From Laetiporus sulphureus 93-53 (lineage: Eukaryota > Basidiomycota > Agaricomycetes > Polyporales > Laetiporaceae), in NCBI RefSeq assembly GCF_001632365.1, contig NW_024468512.1, positions 1,265,623 to 1,329,622 on the forward strand: a stretch of DNA of 64,000 nucleotides. The letters are read 5' to 3'. Made by a program: the position numbers and the translations under genes. Each line of letters starts with the position of its first letter. Within the stretch, counting starts at the first letter, position 1. This document shows, one piece after another, positions 1 to 10,305 of the stretch. Below the pieces are notes generated by a model that was not told the DNA's origin, did not search any database, and saw only the letters and a list, made by a program, of their open reading frames with translations.

Positions 1-402
1 ACGGTGATAGCCACAACGCCACAAAGTGATCGACTCGGATCGCCCGGGTGTACAATAATCCTGTCTCAAATATAGTGACAGGCATGATAACAAGTGAATC
101 AGCATTACAACGAACGGGACCGCTGCAAATCAACTGCTCCACTTATCGCGCTCACTGAGCCATTGAAACACACTCGTAAATCGGTACAGCTTAAGTCTGT
201 GTCGCAGGTGCTGTAGTACCATCGCGATGGTCACATTGCTGACTCGAGATCTACATTTACTTGTAGTAACACAGAGTTGAATTCCGATCTTCAAAGTTCA
301 CAAACCCAGGTGAGCATGACGTTCCTTCTCGTACACGAGTTTCTCTTCCGCAAAAGGCGTTGACGAACTTCGCACTTCCTCCAGTAATTACATTTAGAGA
401 AG
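1..402. other. Intergenic stretch at window start
   Basis: I see no recognisable coding sequence, RNA gene or repeat here. Short open frames on the minus strand run antisense to the first exon of the LOG gene and have no family features. The last part should hold the promoter and leader of that gene, but I see no clear TATA box. Confidence 0.5.
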
Positions 403-1425
403 AATGCAACCTCCAATAACCCGAGCAGTAGCAGTATACTGCGCTTCGTCCTGTGGACGCCAGCAAGCTTTCATACAAGCAGCACGGTGTATGCATAAAG
501 CTGGCCGGCTAAAATGAACGATGACGCTGAAACTCGCCTCTCGCACTACCAGCTCTAGGGACAGCTCTGGCCAAAGCAAAAAGACCGCTTGTCTATGGTG
601 GCGGATCGCTAGGCATTATGGGCGCCGTGTCTGGAGCGGCATCGGAGGCTGGAGGTGATGTCACCGGCATCGTTCCGTATGCAATGGTCGCTGCCGGGGG
701 CGAGGTAGATCAAGTCGCGAATCGACGAGGACCTGCAGTATTGCTGAACGAGAAAGGCCGAGAAAGGGTATTTAGAAGATTGTTATGATCTCCGACATGA
801 TACGCGACTGACATTTCAATTTTCAGGTAGAGACTGTGAGTGTGCTTGTTCAGCAACGCCAATTCAACCGGAACTCAACATTCGGATGTCGAACAGATTG
901 TGGTTAATTCTATGCACGAGCGCAAGACAGAAATGGCCAGAAAATCATGTGGTTTCATCGCTCTTCCTGGTGGATACGGTACATTTGAGGAGGTTAGCAA
1001 GAGGGCTGGATGCTATTGCGTGACGTCGCTGATGTTTGAACAGGTTCTCGAGGCGATTTGTTGGACGCAACTTGGGATCCACGAGAAGCGTACGCCGAAT
1101 ATCAAATATCATCTCTCTGGAGCACGATTCTGACAAATATGCAGCCATCATCGTTATGAACGTCCTGGGTTTTTTCAATCCGCTCCGCGAACTCATTCGT
1201 AACGGCGTATGTGAAGGTTTCATCGCGCCTCAAAATGAGGCTCTCGTACAGTTCGTCGACGGCCCGTCGGATCACAGCGCTCACGATAGTTTCGACTGGG
1301 GAAAGGCTGCTGTAGACGCTCTGGATTCATGGAGGCCCGCTCCTCAGACTCATTTCTACGACTGGACAAAGAAGAAGGGCTCAGATGGAGAACGGACTGA
1401 TGTTGACGCGCTCGAGGCCGCTTGA
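403..1425 (+). CDS. LOG-family cytokinin riboside 5'-monophosphate phosphoribohydrolase
   Basis: LOG enzymes release free base from nucleoside monophosphates; in plants and some fungi this activates cytokinins, and the cytosolic enzyme has a Rossmann-type fold. The sequence shows the family hallmarks in order: an N-terminal VAVYCASS strand, then [15 protein letters not shown], then the catalytic block SMHERK followed by PGGYGTFEE (the PGGxGTxxE motif). I read six exons: 403-487, 553-767, 827-835, 897-992, 1044-1089 and 1145-1425. They keep frame and give about 243 residues, the usual family length. The start ATG at 403 lies just before the first conserved strand. Exon 3 is only 9 nt (Val-Glu-Thr) but is needed to join two conserved blocks in frame. 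The gene converges on the PI-PLC gene. The family call is firm; substrate is inferred. Confidence 0.87.
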
Positions 1426-1794
1426 GTGCAGACAATGGTTGGCTATCCTGCACTGCCTGACACTCGAATTACTAATTCGCATATGGGAAGCAATACACGG
1501 ACACCATCTAGTAGTGTGTCTGATCGATGTTCTAGAAGCAAATGTTCGGCAACGTCTTACTCTGTGGTATCTAATTATGCTGCGATGAAAAATCAATGAG
1601 CCAATAGTCAAATTGCAATACCATATCAGTAGAAATGACATACATTATATGGTTATGCGCAGCCGCGCCGATACTTAAGACGACAGCAAGATGAGCATAA
1701 GCAAAGCAAGAAGACAATACGATCCGGATCCAGAAAGTCCGCCGATGATAGATGTCCAAATGAAAGCAAGAGTCCGTCTCCCAACGTCCCGGGA
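1426..1794. other. Intergenic, convergent 3' ends
   Basis: This 369-bp gap lies between the stop codons of the LOG gene and the PI-PLC gene and should contain both 3' UTRs. I see no coding signature or repeat in it. Confidence 0.5.
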
Positions 1795-3393
1795 TTACTG
1801 CCAACCCTCCTCTCCTACCTTCCTACCTCTAAAGTTGCACTCCACAAGCAATGGTACGATACCGTTGTCCTCCGGGTCCCGATAGAAATCAAGCAACGCC
1901 CAGCCTCTGATCCGCACGCTAGCTCCTCCCTTCTCGCTTATGGATATCCGCTGCTCGCCGTCAGGAGCATGCGCAGCAGCCGCTTGACCGGTAAGCATAT
2001 CGAGCAGCCACTTCCCAGCGCGCCCATTGACACCTTCAACGCCCAAGCCCAATTTGGGCCAACCAAAGCCGCGTGCCACCGTCGGCGGAAATGCGAGAGG
2101 AAAACTGGAGGCTGAGAAATAACTGATAGCAAGCGTGGGAAATGTGGTCTGGTCCTTAGGAGGAAGGAGAATCTCAGCGGCGAGGACTGTCTTTTCAGGT
2201 ATAGAAAGGAATGAGGGTATGTTGTACCTAAAATATCGATTAGCACTGAGTGCATGCCTGTTGTTAGCATAAAGCGTACCAGTCATGCGTCCGAATCAAC
2301 GTGTTCTTACATTGCCAAGTGAAACCGGGTTTCGCGCTGTCAGGCCAAGTAGTAGGGTGTATACCTAAACCTTCTAGACCTCCCTCCCATCCCGCACCAT
2401 CACCTCCGAACCGAGAGAACATGACCACCTTGCCGCGGACTTCTCCAAGATCAGGTATCCTGTTCTCGAGGAACCACATGCCTCGCCCGCCAGGCCCGTT
2501 CATGATCTCGTCGTGCACCAGCCTCGAGAACAGTGCCTGCGACGACGTCACGAAGTCCTCCTGCTTGATCGACATGACGATGGTTTCGCGACATGTAGCT
2601 GGTGCGGTAAGGAAGGCATGTAATACCGAAATAACCTCCTGAAACGAAGCTTGTTGCGGGTACAATCCGTGATATGCAATGAGATGATTGTCGACCATTG
2701 CAAGACGGATGTCGATGACACGGATGCCGGAATGGAGCTGGTTCTCCAGAGGGGTCGCAAGTGATTGACACTGGGAGATGGGCCAACCATAGAATGCCAT
2801 ACTAGATTCAGTCAGCGCACAGTGCACTTGGATACGTAAATCGTAAGACTCACGTATCGTGTGTCCCTGGAATTGTCATAGTGCAGAGTTTAGGATCATC
2901 AAAAGCTACATATGATTCAAATATGCATACCAGGCAGCATGAGTGAAGACAGAGGCAGGGAGTCCGGCATTCCCGAGAGGAAAGATGACAGGTCTCGACG
3001 GCGCAAAATCAACAGCATATGGTGCTTCCGGGAGACCTACTTGGAAGCACGAATGAACACATTCAGCATATAGTTCAATATATATGACTTGCGAGGCCGT
3101 ACTTTGCTCCTGTACAGTCTCCATGGGCAGTCCTCAGGAACGGACACCACTTTCCACGAAGTTCCCACCGTCATAGGTAAGCGGATGGTAAAGCTCCTCG
3201 CAGCGATGGTCCACTCCTTATCCGCCCCGTTTTTGTTGAGCACAGACGAGAGCTTGATGTCACGGGAAGACCTCGAGAGCTTGGTTGTCGATGAAAGAGA
3301 AGGCAAAAGGACTCGGAGATCACGCTGTGTTTCTGAGCCGTTCTCGAGGGTCAGGATCTCGCCCGTATGATTCACAACAGTGAGCTGTTTCAT
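1795..3393 (-). CDS. PI-PLC X-domain protein (phosphatidylinositol phospholipase C-like)
   Basis: The protein resembles single-domain, bacterial-type phosphatidylinositol-specific phospholipases C, which cleave phosphoinositides to diacylglycerol and a cyclic inositol phosphate. The first catalytic His lies in TIPGTHDT, rebuilt across an intron near 2.82-2.87 kb with MAFYGW. The second lies in LIAYHGLYPQ. Between them is RVIDIRLAM, the usual metal and substrate-binding segment. No PH, EF-hand or C2 domain is visible, unlike eukaryotic PLC-delta. The N-terminus (MKQLTVVNHTG) is a beta-rich lead-in without a signal peptide. The ATG at 3393 was chosen over the non-ATG codon just upstream. Several introns of about 50-60 bp interrupt the gene. 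It is divergent from rad1 with a 245-bp shared upstream region. Activity on PI is inferred from the family. Confidence 0.83.
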
Positions 3394-3638
3394 CACGGAG
3401 ACCCTTCAATGCCGCGGCTGGAAATTGGAAGCGATTCTAGATATAACAGTCCGAGAAGAGCGATGGCCCAAGCGACGACGACTGCAGGGGATGTAGCAGA
3501 TGGCATTAGGCTTCATGTCAGCCCGTCACCGCGTTACCATCGCAGTCACGATGTGACAGACGCTCTACATGACGCGGCGCGTTCTCTCGCACCGATCTAC
3601 ATCATACCGAACGTAGCCATTAATAGCCCGTCTACGCT

Positions 3639-5192
3639 ATGAGTCAGGAGGATCAGGACAAGGTAAGGGCTAGCATTTTAGCGCATATCCATTCTGGCTA
3701 TATGACATTCTCGGAGACTTTGATAGCATCTGTCCATGACTTACGGTATTTTGTGGCACTCTTGCGAGGTATCAGCTTCAACAATGTGGGTGAGGCTCGG
3801 CCGCATACATCCAGTTTGAATGCTCAATTATACTCAGCGCGCTACAGTTCGAGCCAGTGCTGCAGGACTTGCCATCTTCGTTGAGGAAGCGCGCAGCCTG
3901 CTCGGTAGGTAATCATGCACTTCGCCTTCTGCTGCCTTCGATGGTGACGAATGCCACAGCCGTGGCATATATCTTCAGTGGCATCTTCGATGAATATATC
4001 TTCAACCCAGAGCCTCCATCCGGTTCGGCACCGGAGTCCTCACAAGAAGAAGATTCCTGCGCCGTCTTCGAGATTCCTTTGAACACCCTGACAGAATGCC
4101 TGAACGTCTTCGGTACGGCAACTGCTTCAAATAGTGCTTCAAACGCCTCTAGGTTCAGAAAGTGGGGAGATAACGGTGAAGATGACGAGGAGGAACATCT
4201 TAACCAAGGTGGCTCCGGTCGCAATAACCCAGACCCTGCTAGAGGCTCCGGCAATGGTCGCATCGACCAGTATTTCGGATCCGACAAGGGCACCGGAATG
4301 CGCCTTACCTACGCCGGCCCTGGACACCCGGTGACACTTTTGGTGTATGTGACCCAACGGGCTACTTGAGCATAATCCTCACAGTTTGCATCAGAGCAGA
4401 AGATGCCAATGGTCCTACCGCAACCTGCGAGGTTACTACATTCGACCCTGAGCCGATACTGGAACTCGACTTCAACGAGACACCATGGTGGGTGAGTCCC
4501 GTATAAATGATCTAGGATGTGTGGTGTTGAGACACATCTTCAGTATTATGAAAGTCATCTTGAAGGTCTGTCCAGCTGGCTCCAAATCCAACATAAGTGA
4601 TTGTCAACGAGCCATCTTAGTCTTCTTGGCTACGAGATGCGCTCTCCGAGCTTGACCCCTCATGCGAAAGACTGACAATTATATGCAATCCTCCGCCGCC
4701 TCCCGGTAGAGCTGCTCTACCTTCGTCCCAAGCTAGGCTTCGATTGCAAGCGATAGGAAACTTCGGCAGCACCGAGGTATGTCCCTACGTGGTGATTTTC
4801 CGTTCAAATGTTTCCAATAACCGTATGTCTGTGTAGATGGATTACCCAAACGACAAGGAGGTCCTGGAGACCTGCGAATGTGCTGAGCAGATCAGTTTCA
4901 GGCAAACGAAGCACGAGCCATCCAAAATGTCCAGAGCTGACGCTTCTTGCTAGCTACTCCTTCCGTCACATCTCTCGCGCCCAGCGCGCTCTGCAAAGCT
5001 CAACGAAAACCTCATTGCGTATCAACGAGGAGGGACTGCTCAGCTTACAGTTGATCATGCCCAGTCCGCGATTTCGAGATGATGGAAACTCAGATGGTTT
5101 CATTGAATTCCGAGTACGTGTCACGTCTCAAGCCCATGCCATACCCGCTGATGATCTGTTGATAGTGCCTGCCATTGGATGAGAACTCATAA
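3639..5192 (+). CDS. rad1: DNA damage checkpoint protein Rad1 (9-1-1 clamp subunit)
   Basis: Rad1 forms the PCNA-like Rad9-Rad1-Hus1 ring that is loaded at damaged DNA to activate ATR-type kinases. Recognisable blocks follow the family order: HDLRYFVALLRGISF, then RATVRASAAGLAIFVEEARSL, AYIFSGIFDEYIF, LTECLNVFGTA, GMRLTYAGPGHPVTLL and, near the end, ERLTIICN and the core FRHISRAQRALQSS. The C-terminus FIEFRCLPLDEN is formed by a final intron (about 5114-5165), putting the stop at 5190-5192. The exact 5' end is less sure: the ATG at 3639 is the best visible, but the first exon may contain an intron. Between LNVFGTA and GMRLTYAG there is an unusually long acidic, Gly/Asn-rich insertion with a PCNA-box-like motif at 4253-4276. 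The gene converges on pdx1. Confidence 0.86.
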
Positions 5193-5392
5193 ACCAATAG
5201 TCTCTCCTCGGTGAATCGTGTGGACTTTCTTGCTCAATGGTATCACCAATTATGTTGTGTAATTGGTCTCCAGAGTCCGGATACATATTGTATTATTAGT
5301 GGCGTGTAAGGCTCTTGCTTCTTCGGTTTGTGGGTGAAGAGGATTAGCAGCAACCCAAGAAGTCATCGAAGGAATGACAGTTCCAACCTGTA

Positions 5393-6571
5393 TCATCTCG
5401 CCTTGAGAAGCTTCTCTAAGTCACCAGCACTAGCCTTCTCTGCTTTTGCGGGAGAGGCCTTAGCAGAAGGGGTCGACTCGGTGGCAGGGAGATAGTCTGC
5501 AATGATCGAGTCGAAGTCTGCGACAACTTTGGGAACTTCAGAATGTTTGTCAGTGAGTTTCAGGCAGCAGACATTCACTTATCTCACCTGCAGCTGCTTG
5601 CGCTTTCAATGAAGCTTGCAGCATGTTATTGACGATCAGCCTACGCACGGCAGCCCCATCCAGGACAGGGACCGCTTGCTTCTGAGGCGGTGGGGACGGC
5701 GGGGACGGCGGAGTCGCACCCTCTGTCATGTCTACCTTATATGTGCCTAGCGGACTGCTCGCCTTGCCCAAGTACGCAAGTACGTCACCCTTTGTCAGCA
5801 TCCCACGGACGCCTGTGCCTTTAATCTCGTCGGCGTTCTGGATGCCAGCCTCCTCAAGAAGACGGACGACGGATGGGAACAGCGGGTGTGAACTCTCAGG
5901 GTGCATATGGTGATGGGCGAGGCCTTCGGGCGGCGACGGCTGTCCTTGCTGCTTCTCCGGAATGGATGCGGGCGGTGGTGGTGTGGGTGTTGAGGTGGGA
6001 GGGGGTGTTGGAGGGGCCTCTTGTTTTGGTGCGGCGGGTGGCTTGAGATCCGCAGGAGGTTGTAGGTTGGATATATCGTCGCCCTCTTCTGCTAATAGAG
6101 CGATGACCTGACCGACTGGGATGTTCTTGGAACCATCTGGGGCCTGATAGGTTCTCGCAGGTTACGAGAGAGTACAGGAACACATGCAGAGTTCATACCA
6201 GTATCTTGCCCATGACACCATCATCGGGGGCCTCAACATCCATTGTGGCTTTGTCCGTCTCCTGTATGGCAGTATATGCGGCTGAGAAACTGGTACGACT
6301 GCACGAAAAACATACTCACAACTTCCAGCAGCACATCACCAGCAGAAAACTTCTCTCCCTCCTTCTTCTTCCACGACGAAATCCCTCCTTCAGTCATTGT
6401 CGGGGACATCGCAGGCATGGTGAAGTTAGTGATGGCATGACGCGCCGCAGTGGTCTGCAGCCCTGCATCATGAAGTGAATCGCGGGTAAGAATGCGCAGT
6501 TTTCAATTCTTACATCTTTTACTTGTAGTTGACCGCGCTGCGACCTTGGACAACTGTCGGAGGGACTGCAT
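5393..6571 (-). CDS. PDX1: Pyruvate dehydrogenase complex protein X (E3-binding protein), mitochondrial
   Basis: Protein X anchors dihydrolipoamide dehydrogenase (E3) to the E2 core of the mitochondrial pyruvate dehydrogenase complex. The first exon (ATG at 6571) encodes [18 protein letters not shown], a basic targeting peptide. It splices to [15 protein letters not shown], the start of a lipoyl domain, whose lipoylated Lys sits in [12 protein letters not shown] after another intron. A Pro/Thr-rich linker follows. Then comes a peripheral-subunit-binding domain ([15 protein letters not shown] through [17 protein letters not shown]). The protein ends soon after a short tail with a Ser/Ala/Lys-rich stretch. 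No catalytic acyltransferase domain with its His motif follows, which separates protein X from E2. Its stop lies 200 bp from the rad1 stop (convergent). Confidence 0.87.
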
Positions 6572-6883
6572 GGAGGATGGGTGAGAATGAGCTCTGGAGT
6601 CTGAGTTGGACTCGGGAACCGGGGCGATACGCGTCAGAAGTGGTGTTACGTCACATCCAATCGTGTGGGCTCATTTAAGTGTGGGCTCATTCCAAGTTCT
6701 GTTCCAAGTTGATATAAACTTTTTTAAAGCCTCCTCATTGACATGCGGCATCAAGATATTACTGGAAAATCCAGAGATAAGTTGTATGCAAGACTACTTC
6801 CCGTATAAGACGCAGCAAAGGAACTGCATTTGTCAAAGTGTGTGTAGGCTTATGCCAACAACACACAAATGGAAGGAAGACAA
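6572..6883. other. Intergenic between PDX1 and carboxylesterase
   Basis: This 312-bp stretch contains the upstream region of PDX1 and the 3' flank of the carboxylesterase gene. A local direct repeat of the phrase GTGTGGGCTCATT occurs near 6664-6690 within a few tens of bases. I see no gene. Confidence 0.4.
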
Positions 6884-9144
6884 TCACACCCTGGTATCGT
6901 TACCAACCGCCATCCAGAAAAGACATCGTTCAATATATCTCGTTTCCTGCTGCTCCATATGTGACTCCGTAGAGGTCGTATTTCCCTCTTGATTTACCAG
7001 TCGTGCGAGGCTCGCCGCATTCAGCCACTCCGGAGACGATGCGAGTGGCTTGTAGGTATTCGGATTGTAAGCACGCGCGAAACTTGTCCAATATCCGATC
7101 GTTTCCGTCGAAAGCACCTGTTCTGAAGCATTAAAGGGAGCGAACCTCGCAACAGGGTCACTTGGACTTGGACCAGAACTACGACATGACGGTCAGCTGT
7201 GTCGTGGGAGGCTATTAGCTCGAAGACTCACTTGGTACCTGGAAGATCATTTAATATGCACGTACAATGGATCATGTGTGGTGCAAAGGCTGACCTTGGA
7301 AGAGGAAGAACAGCTCTGAAGTATGCATCACGCCCTCCCACGGATTCGCAGCGAGCTGCACCGGGTCTGGAGTATTGAATCGATAGTTGTAGACATCTGT
7401 CCTGCCTTCAGCTATCAGCAGACTTGCGATATACCAGTCCCTAGGGAGGACAATCTGAGCCAACAACTACGAGATTTAACGGCGCGACGCGACTTACATG
7501 CACGTGAACACAGTATCGCCGAACGCAGTCTTTGCTCTTTCCCACTGAGATGGGAAGTCGCTCTCGGGGTATAGTTCAATCATCCGCTCCGCCGTCGTAT
7601 TCGACTGGACTTAACGTGAAAACGCATCCGCAAATCTGAGAATGTCACCTACCAGGAACGTGTATCGTTTCCTGAGGGCGGCCATGAATTCCTCGGTAGT
7701 GTTCGTGAAGTCCGCAGGATTTTCAACGAAGATAGAGCCATCATCCGTGACATGACCTCCGATGAAAGGCATTTTGTGGAACTCTCCTCGAGTTAGTAAA
7801 CGAGTCGGGAGGTCAGGCAGGAAAGACCCATCAACAATAGGGAGATAGCTGCAGCCAGACGGGCGATTGTTGACTGCTGCAACCAGAGCAGAGAGGGGCG
7901 CGGCTCGCATGCAGGACATGACCTCCGAGCTGTTATTGATGACTGACGTACAACCGGCTATTGCTGTGGCATTTGCAAAACAGTACTGCGATGAAAGGGT
8001 CACTTGAGAGCGGAGAAATAGGACAGGTAGAATGACACCTCATATTGCTCGCTTGTGAGAAACGGATCCATTCCGATGCTCTCTGCGATCTATACGGTTA
8101 TGTGTATGTCAATCAGCTCCTGCAACGTGGATGAGGTATGTATACGTACGGCAGCTTGGAACGGCGGCTCCCCTTGACCGCCGTACGATACCATTTGGTG
8201 TACTATGTCCGCGGAGCCCTGCCCAATATTTCAGCATCGACACGTAGTGCTGGTAATAAAGCATCCCACTGCACTTTGTCCGGCTACTGTGATCTGGGCG
8301 GGGTCACCGCCGAAGCTGTAGATGTGCCTGTCGTGGACAGTTAAGCTACTGTGGCAACAGCATCAACCGCTTCGCCAGCATACCGTCTGACCCAGTCGAG
8401 TGCAGCTCGTTGGTCCAACAGCCCCACGTTCAAATCTCCATCCTCGTGCACGACCGAGGAGGCGAGGAAACCCCACAGCCCTAGTCGGTATTGGATATTG
8501 ACGGCAACAATGGATCCATTATTCTCAGTAATCCATGTGTTCATGGGGAAGCCTTGTGCGCTCTGAGAGCGATGGTCGTTAATGACCGCATCTTTGATGT
8601 CTCGGATGACTTAACACACGTTCGCATAGTTTCCGCCTCCCTGTAGATTGTCCATAGTCAGCGAGACAGTATATACGCAGGCCTAATCGAAAACCCGTTA
8701 CATGGATGTAAAGCGCCACAGGGAGGTTATCCCCTGCTTGAGTAGTCGACGACTTCCAAATGTTCAATGTCAGGCAGTCTAGTGGGCAGAAGAGCTACGT
8801 GAATCCCGTTTGTTGGATGGATGGCGATTACACGTACCCTCGGAACCAAACCCTACTTCAGCGGGCTGCTGCATACAGATTGAGCCCCATGTCCTTGCGT
8901 CAGTTATGTTGTGCTCCCTGGGCGTCTCATTAAAAATTTGAGGAACGCGCCATCGGAGATCCCCCAGAGGTGGTTGTACATATCGTATGCCTCCAAAAAA
9001 TTCCACGCCAGGGATAGAGTCGTTGCCCAGGAAAGAGGCATATCCTACGTCAACGATAGGTCCAGGTGGTGCATCGTTCGGCAGGAACGTCTCTGCCCGA
9101 GCTATGTCGAGCAGAAGCAAGAAGAGGAGCGTCTGCAAGAACAT
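6884..9144 (-). CDS. Secreted type-B carboxylesterase/lipase (alpha/beta hydrolase)
   Basis: Type-B carboxylesterases hydrolyse carboxylic esters and are often secreted by fungi. The ATG at 9144 gives MFLQTLLFLLLLDIARA, a clear signal peptide. Then come the family N-terminal blocks VEFFGGIRYVQPPLGDLRW and a conserved Cys near ICMQQP. The nucleophile Ser is in AGQSAGS, rebuilt across an intron near 8.2-8.26 kb. The acid residue lies in GGHVTDDGSIF, and the catalytic His in MHTSELFFLFQG. NxT/NxS glycosylation sequons are frequent. The C-terminal exon ends at 6884. At least eight introns are needed. The nucleophile elbow uses Gln (GQSAG) instead of the commoner Glu (GESAG), a variant known in fungal members. 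All triad elements are present, so the gene appears intact. Substrate is unknown. Confidence 0.82.
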
Positions 9145-10305
9145 GGCACCACAAATCTGTTTCGGACGTCCTTGGACGGGCAAGCCATCCGTTCAGCATG
9201 AGCAGAATCAGTGTTTTGTACGCTGAACGGGGCTCCTCGGTGGGGCGTTGCTGGGTCAGCTGCTGCATCCACGTCTCAACACCGGGCCGCCTCGAAGATC
9301 AGAAGTACTGGTGGGACGGCATGCTAAGCTTCAATAAATAGACAACATCGGACACGTGTGCAAGTGCTTGCAGGTGGTGCAACGTTATAAGGGGGATTGT
9401 TGCTCGATGGCTGGTTAGCGGGTACTGCAGGTACTGCATGAGAAAAGGCATAACCGTATCGGATGATGCGGCATACCTTGAGTTTCTTGGGACCATTCTC
9501 CTGATCTCGGACGTTCGCGAGGGGTAATCACCAACTGCATGTGCCAATCTGACACGAAATATCATATTGTTTGCCATCGTAGTGTCCTAATGGTGCATTC
9601 GACCAGGCTGATACGCAATTACTTTGACAGAGATCCAAGGTCGATAGTATAATGTGGGAACTGTGATCTAGACAACGCTTCGACCAGGAGTATTGGATGA
9701 TGGGATTGTCGATGGTCATTGAGACGTGCCTCTTGCGCACTGAACCGTCATTTGTGCCTACACTGTGAACGCCATGCAGACGTGCGACGCCGCCGCCACG
9801 ATCGCCCGGCAATCAGCGTTCCAGCGCTGGGTGTCGAGGACACCACCGACCGTACGATGTCTGGAACAACGAGGAAAATGCCAGCTAATCGCGTCACAGT
9901 CTATGCTTGTTATCCTTGCTTCCGCAATTCAACGGCTATACTCTTCCTGCTCTAGCGGAATCCGCGCGCGAACCTCATGGCCTTCACGGCTGGCCGTCGA
10001 AATTTTGCGGGTATCACCGCGCGCGCGGGGGGTTCACATCGGGCGTCAAAGAGTTGCATAATTCATTCGACAGGCTTTAGACTTGCATCATCGCCTACAC
10101 TGCATTTCGGATGAAAAGTCGCACAAGGAGTGCTGGTCCCTTACTTTGACTATTGGTTTGTGCTGGTCGGACGGGGCTCGTGAGTTCTCACAGGCGGACA
10201 ATGCACAATGCTGATGCCTACATTGTCCCCAACAGGTTGTTCACGCGTCCTGTTTCATCTTCTTAGATCCACATCTATCCGCATTCAGCAAGTGCTCCAG
10301 GCGAC
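9145..10305. other. Intergenic, divergent promoter of carboxylesterase and SCAP
   Basis: This 1.16-kb gap separates two divergently transcribed genes and should carry both promoters. Open frames of 70-100 codons are present on both strands but lack family motifs or splice support. A CG-rich run sits near 10010-10035. No TATA box or repeat is convincing. Confidence 0.45.

Noticed and set aside
9299..9812. Open frames on the minus strand between the carboxylesterase and SCAP genes.
   Set aside because: They show no family feature, and there is no splice path to the carboxylesterase signal-peptide exon, which has its own good ATG.
10208..10305. Upstream in-frame ATG that would extend SCAP by about 30 residues.
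   Set aside because: The frame there differs from the one used by the family start. The ATG at 10306 spliced at 10383/10446 gives YGTKFFHRFG-IHCATHQVRLIL, matching SCAP.
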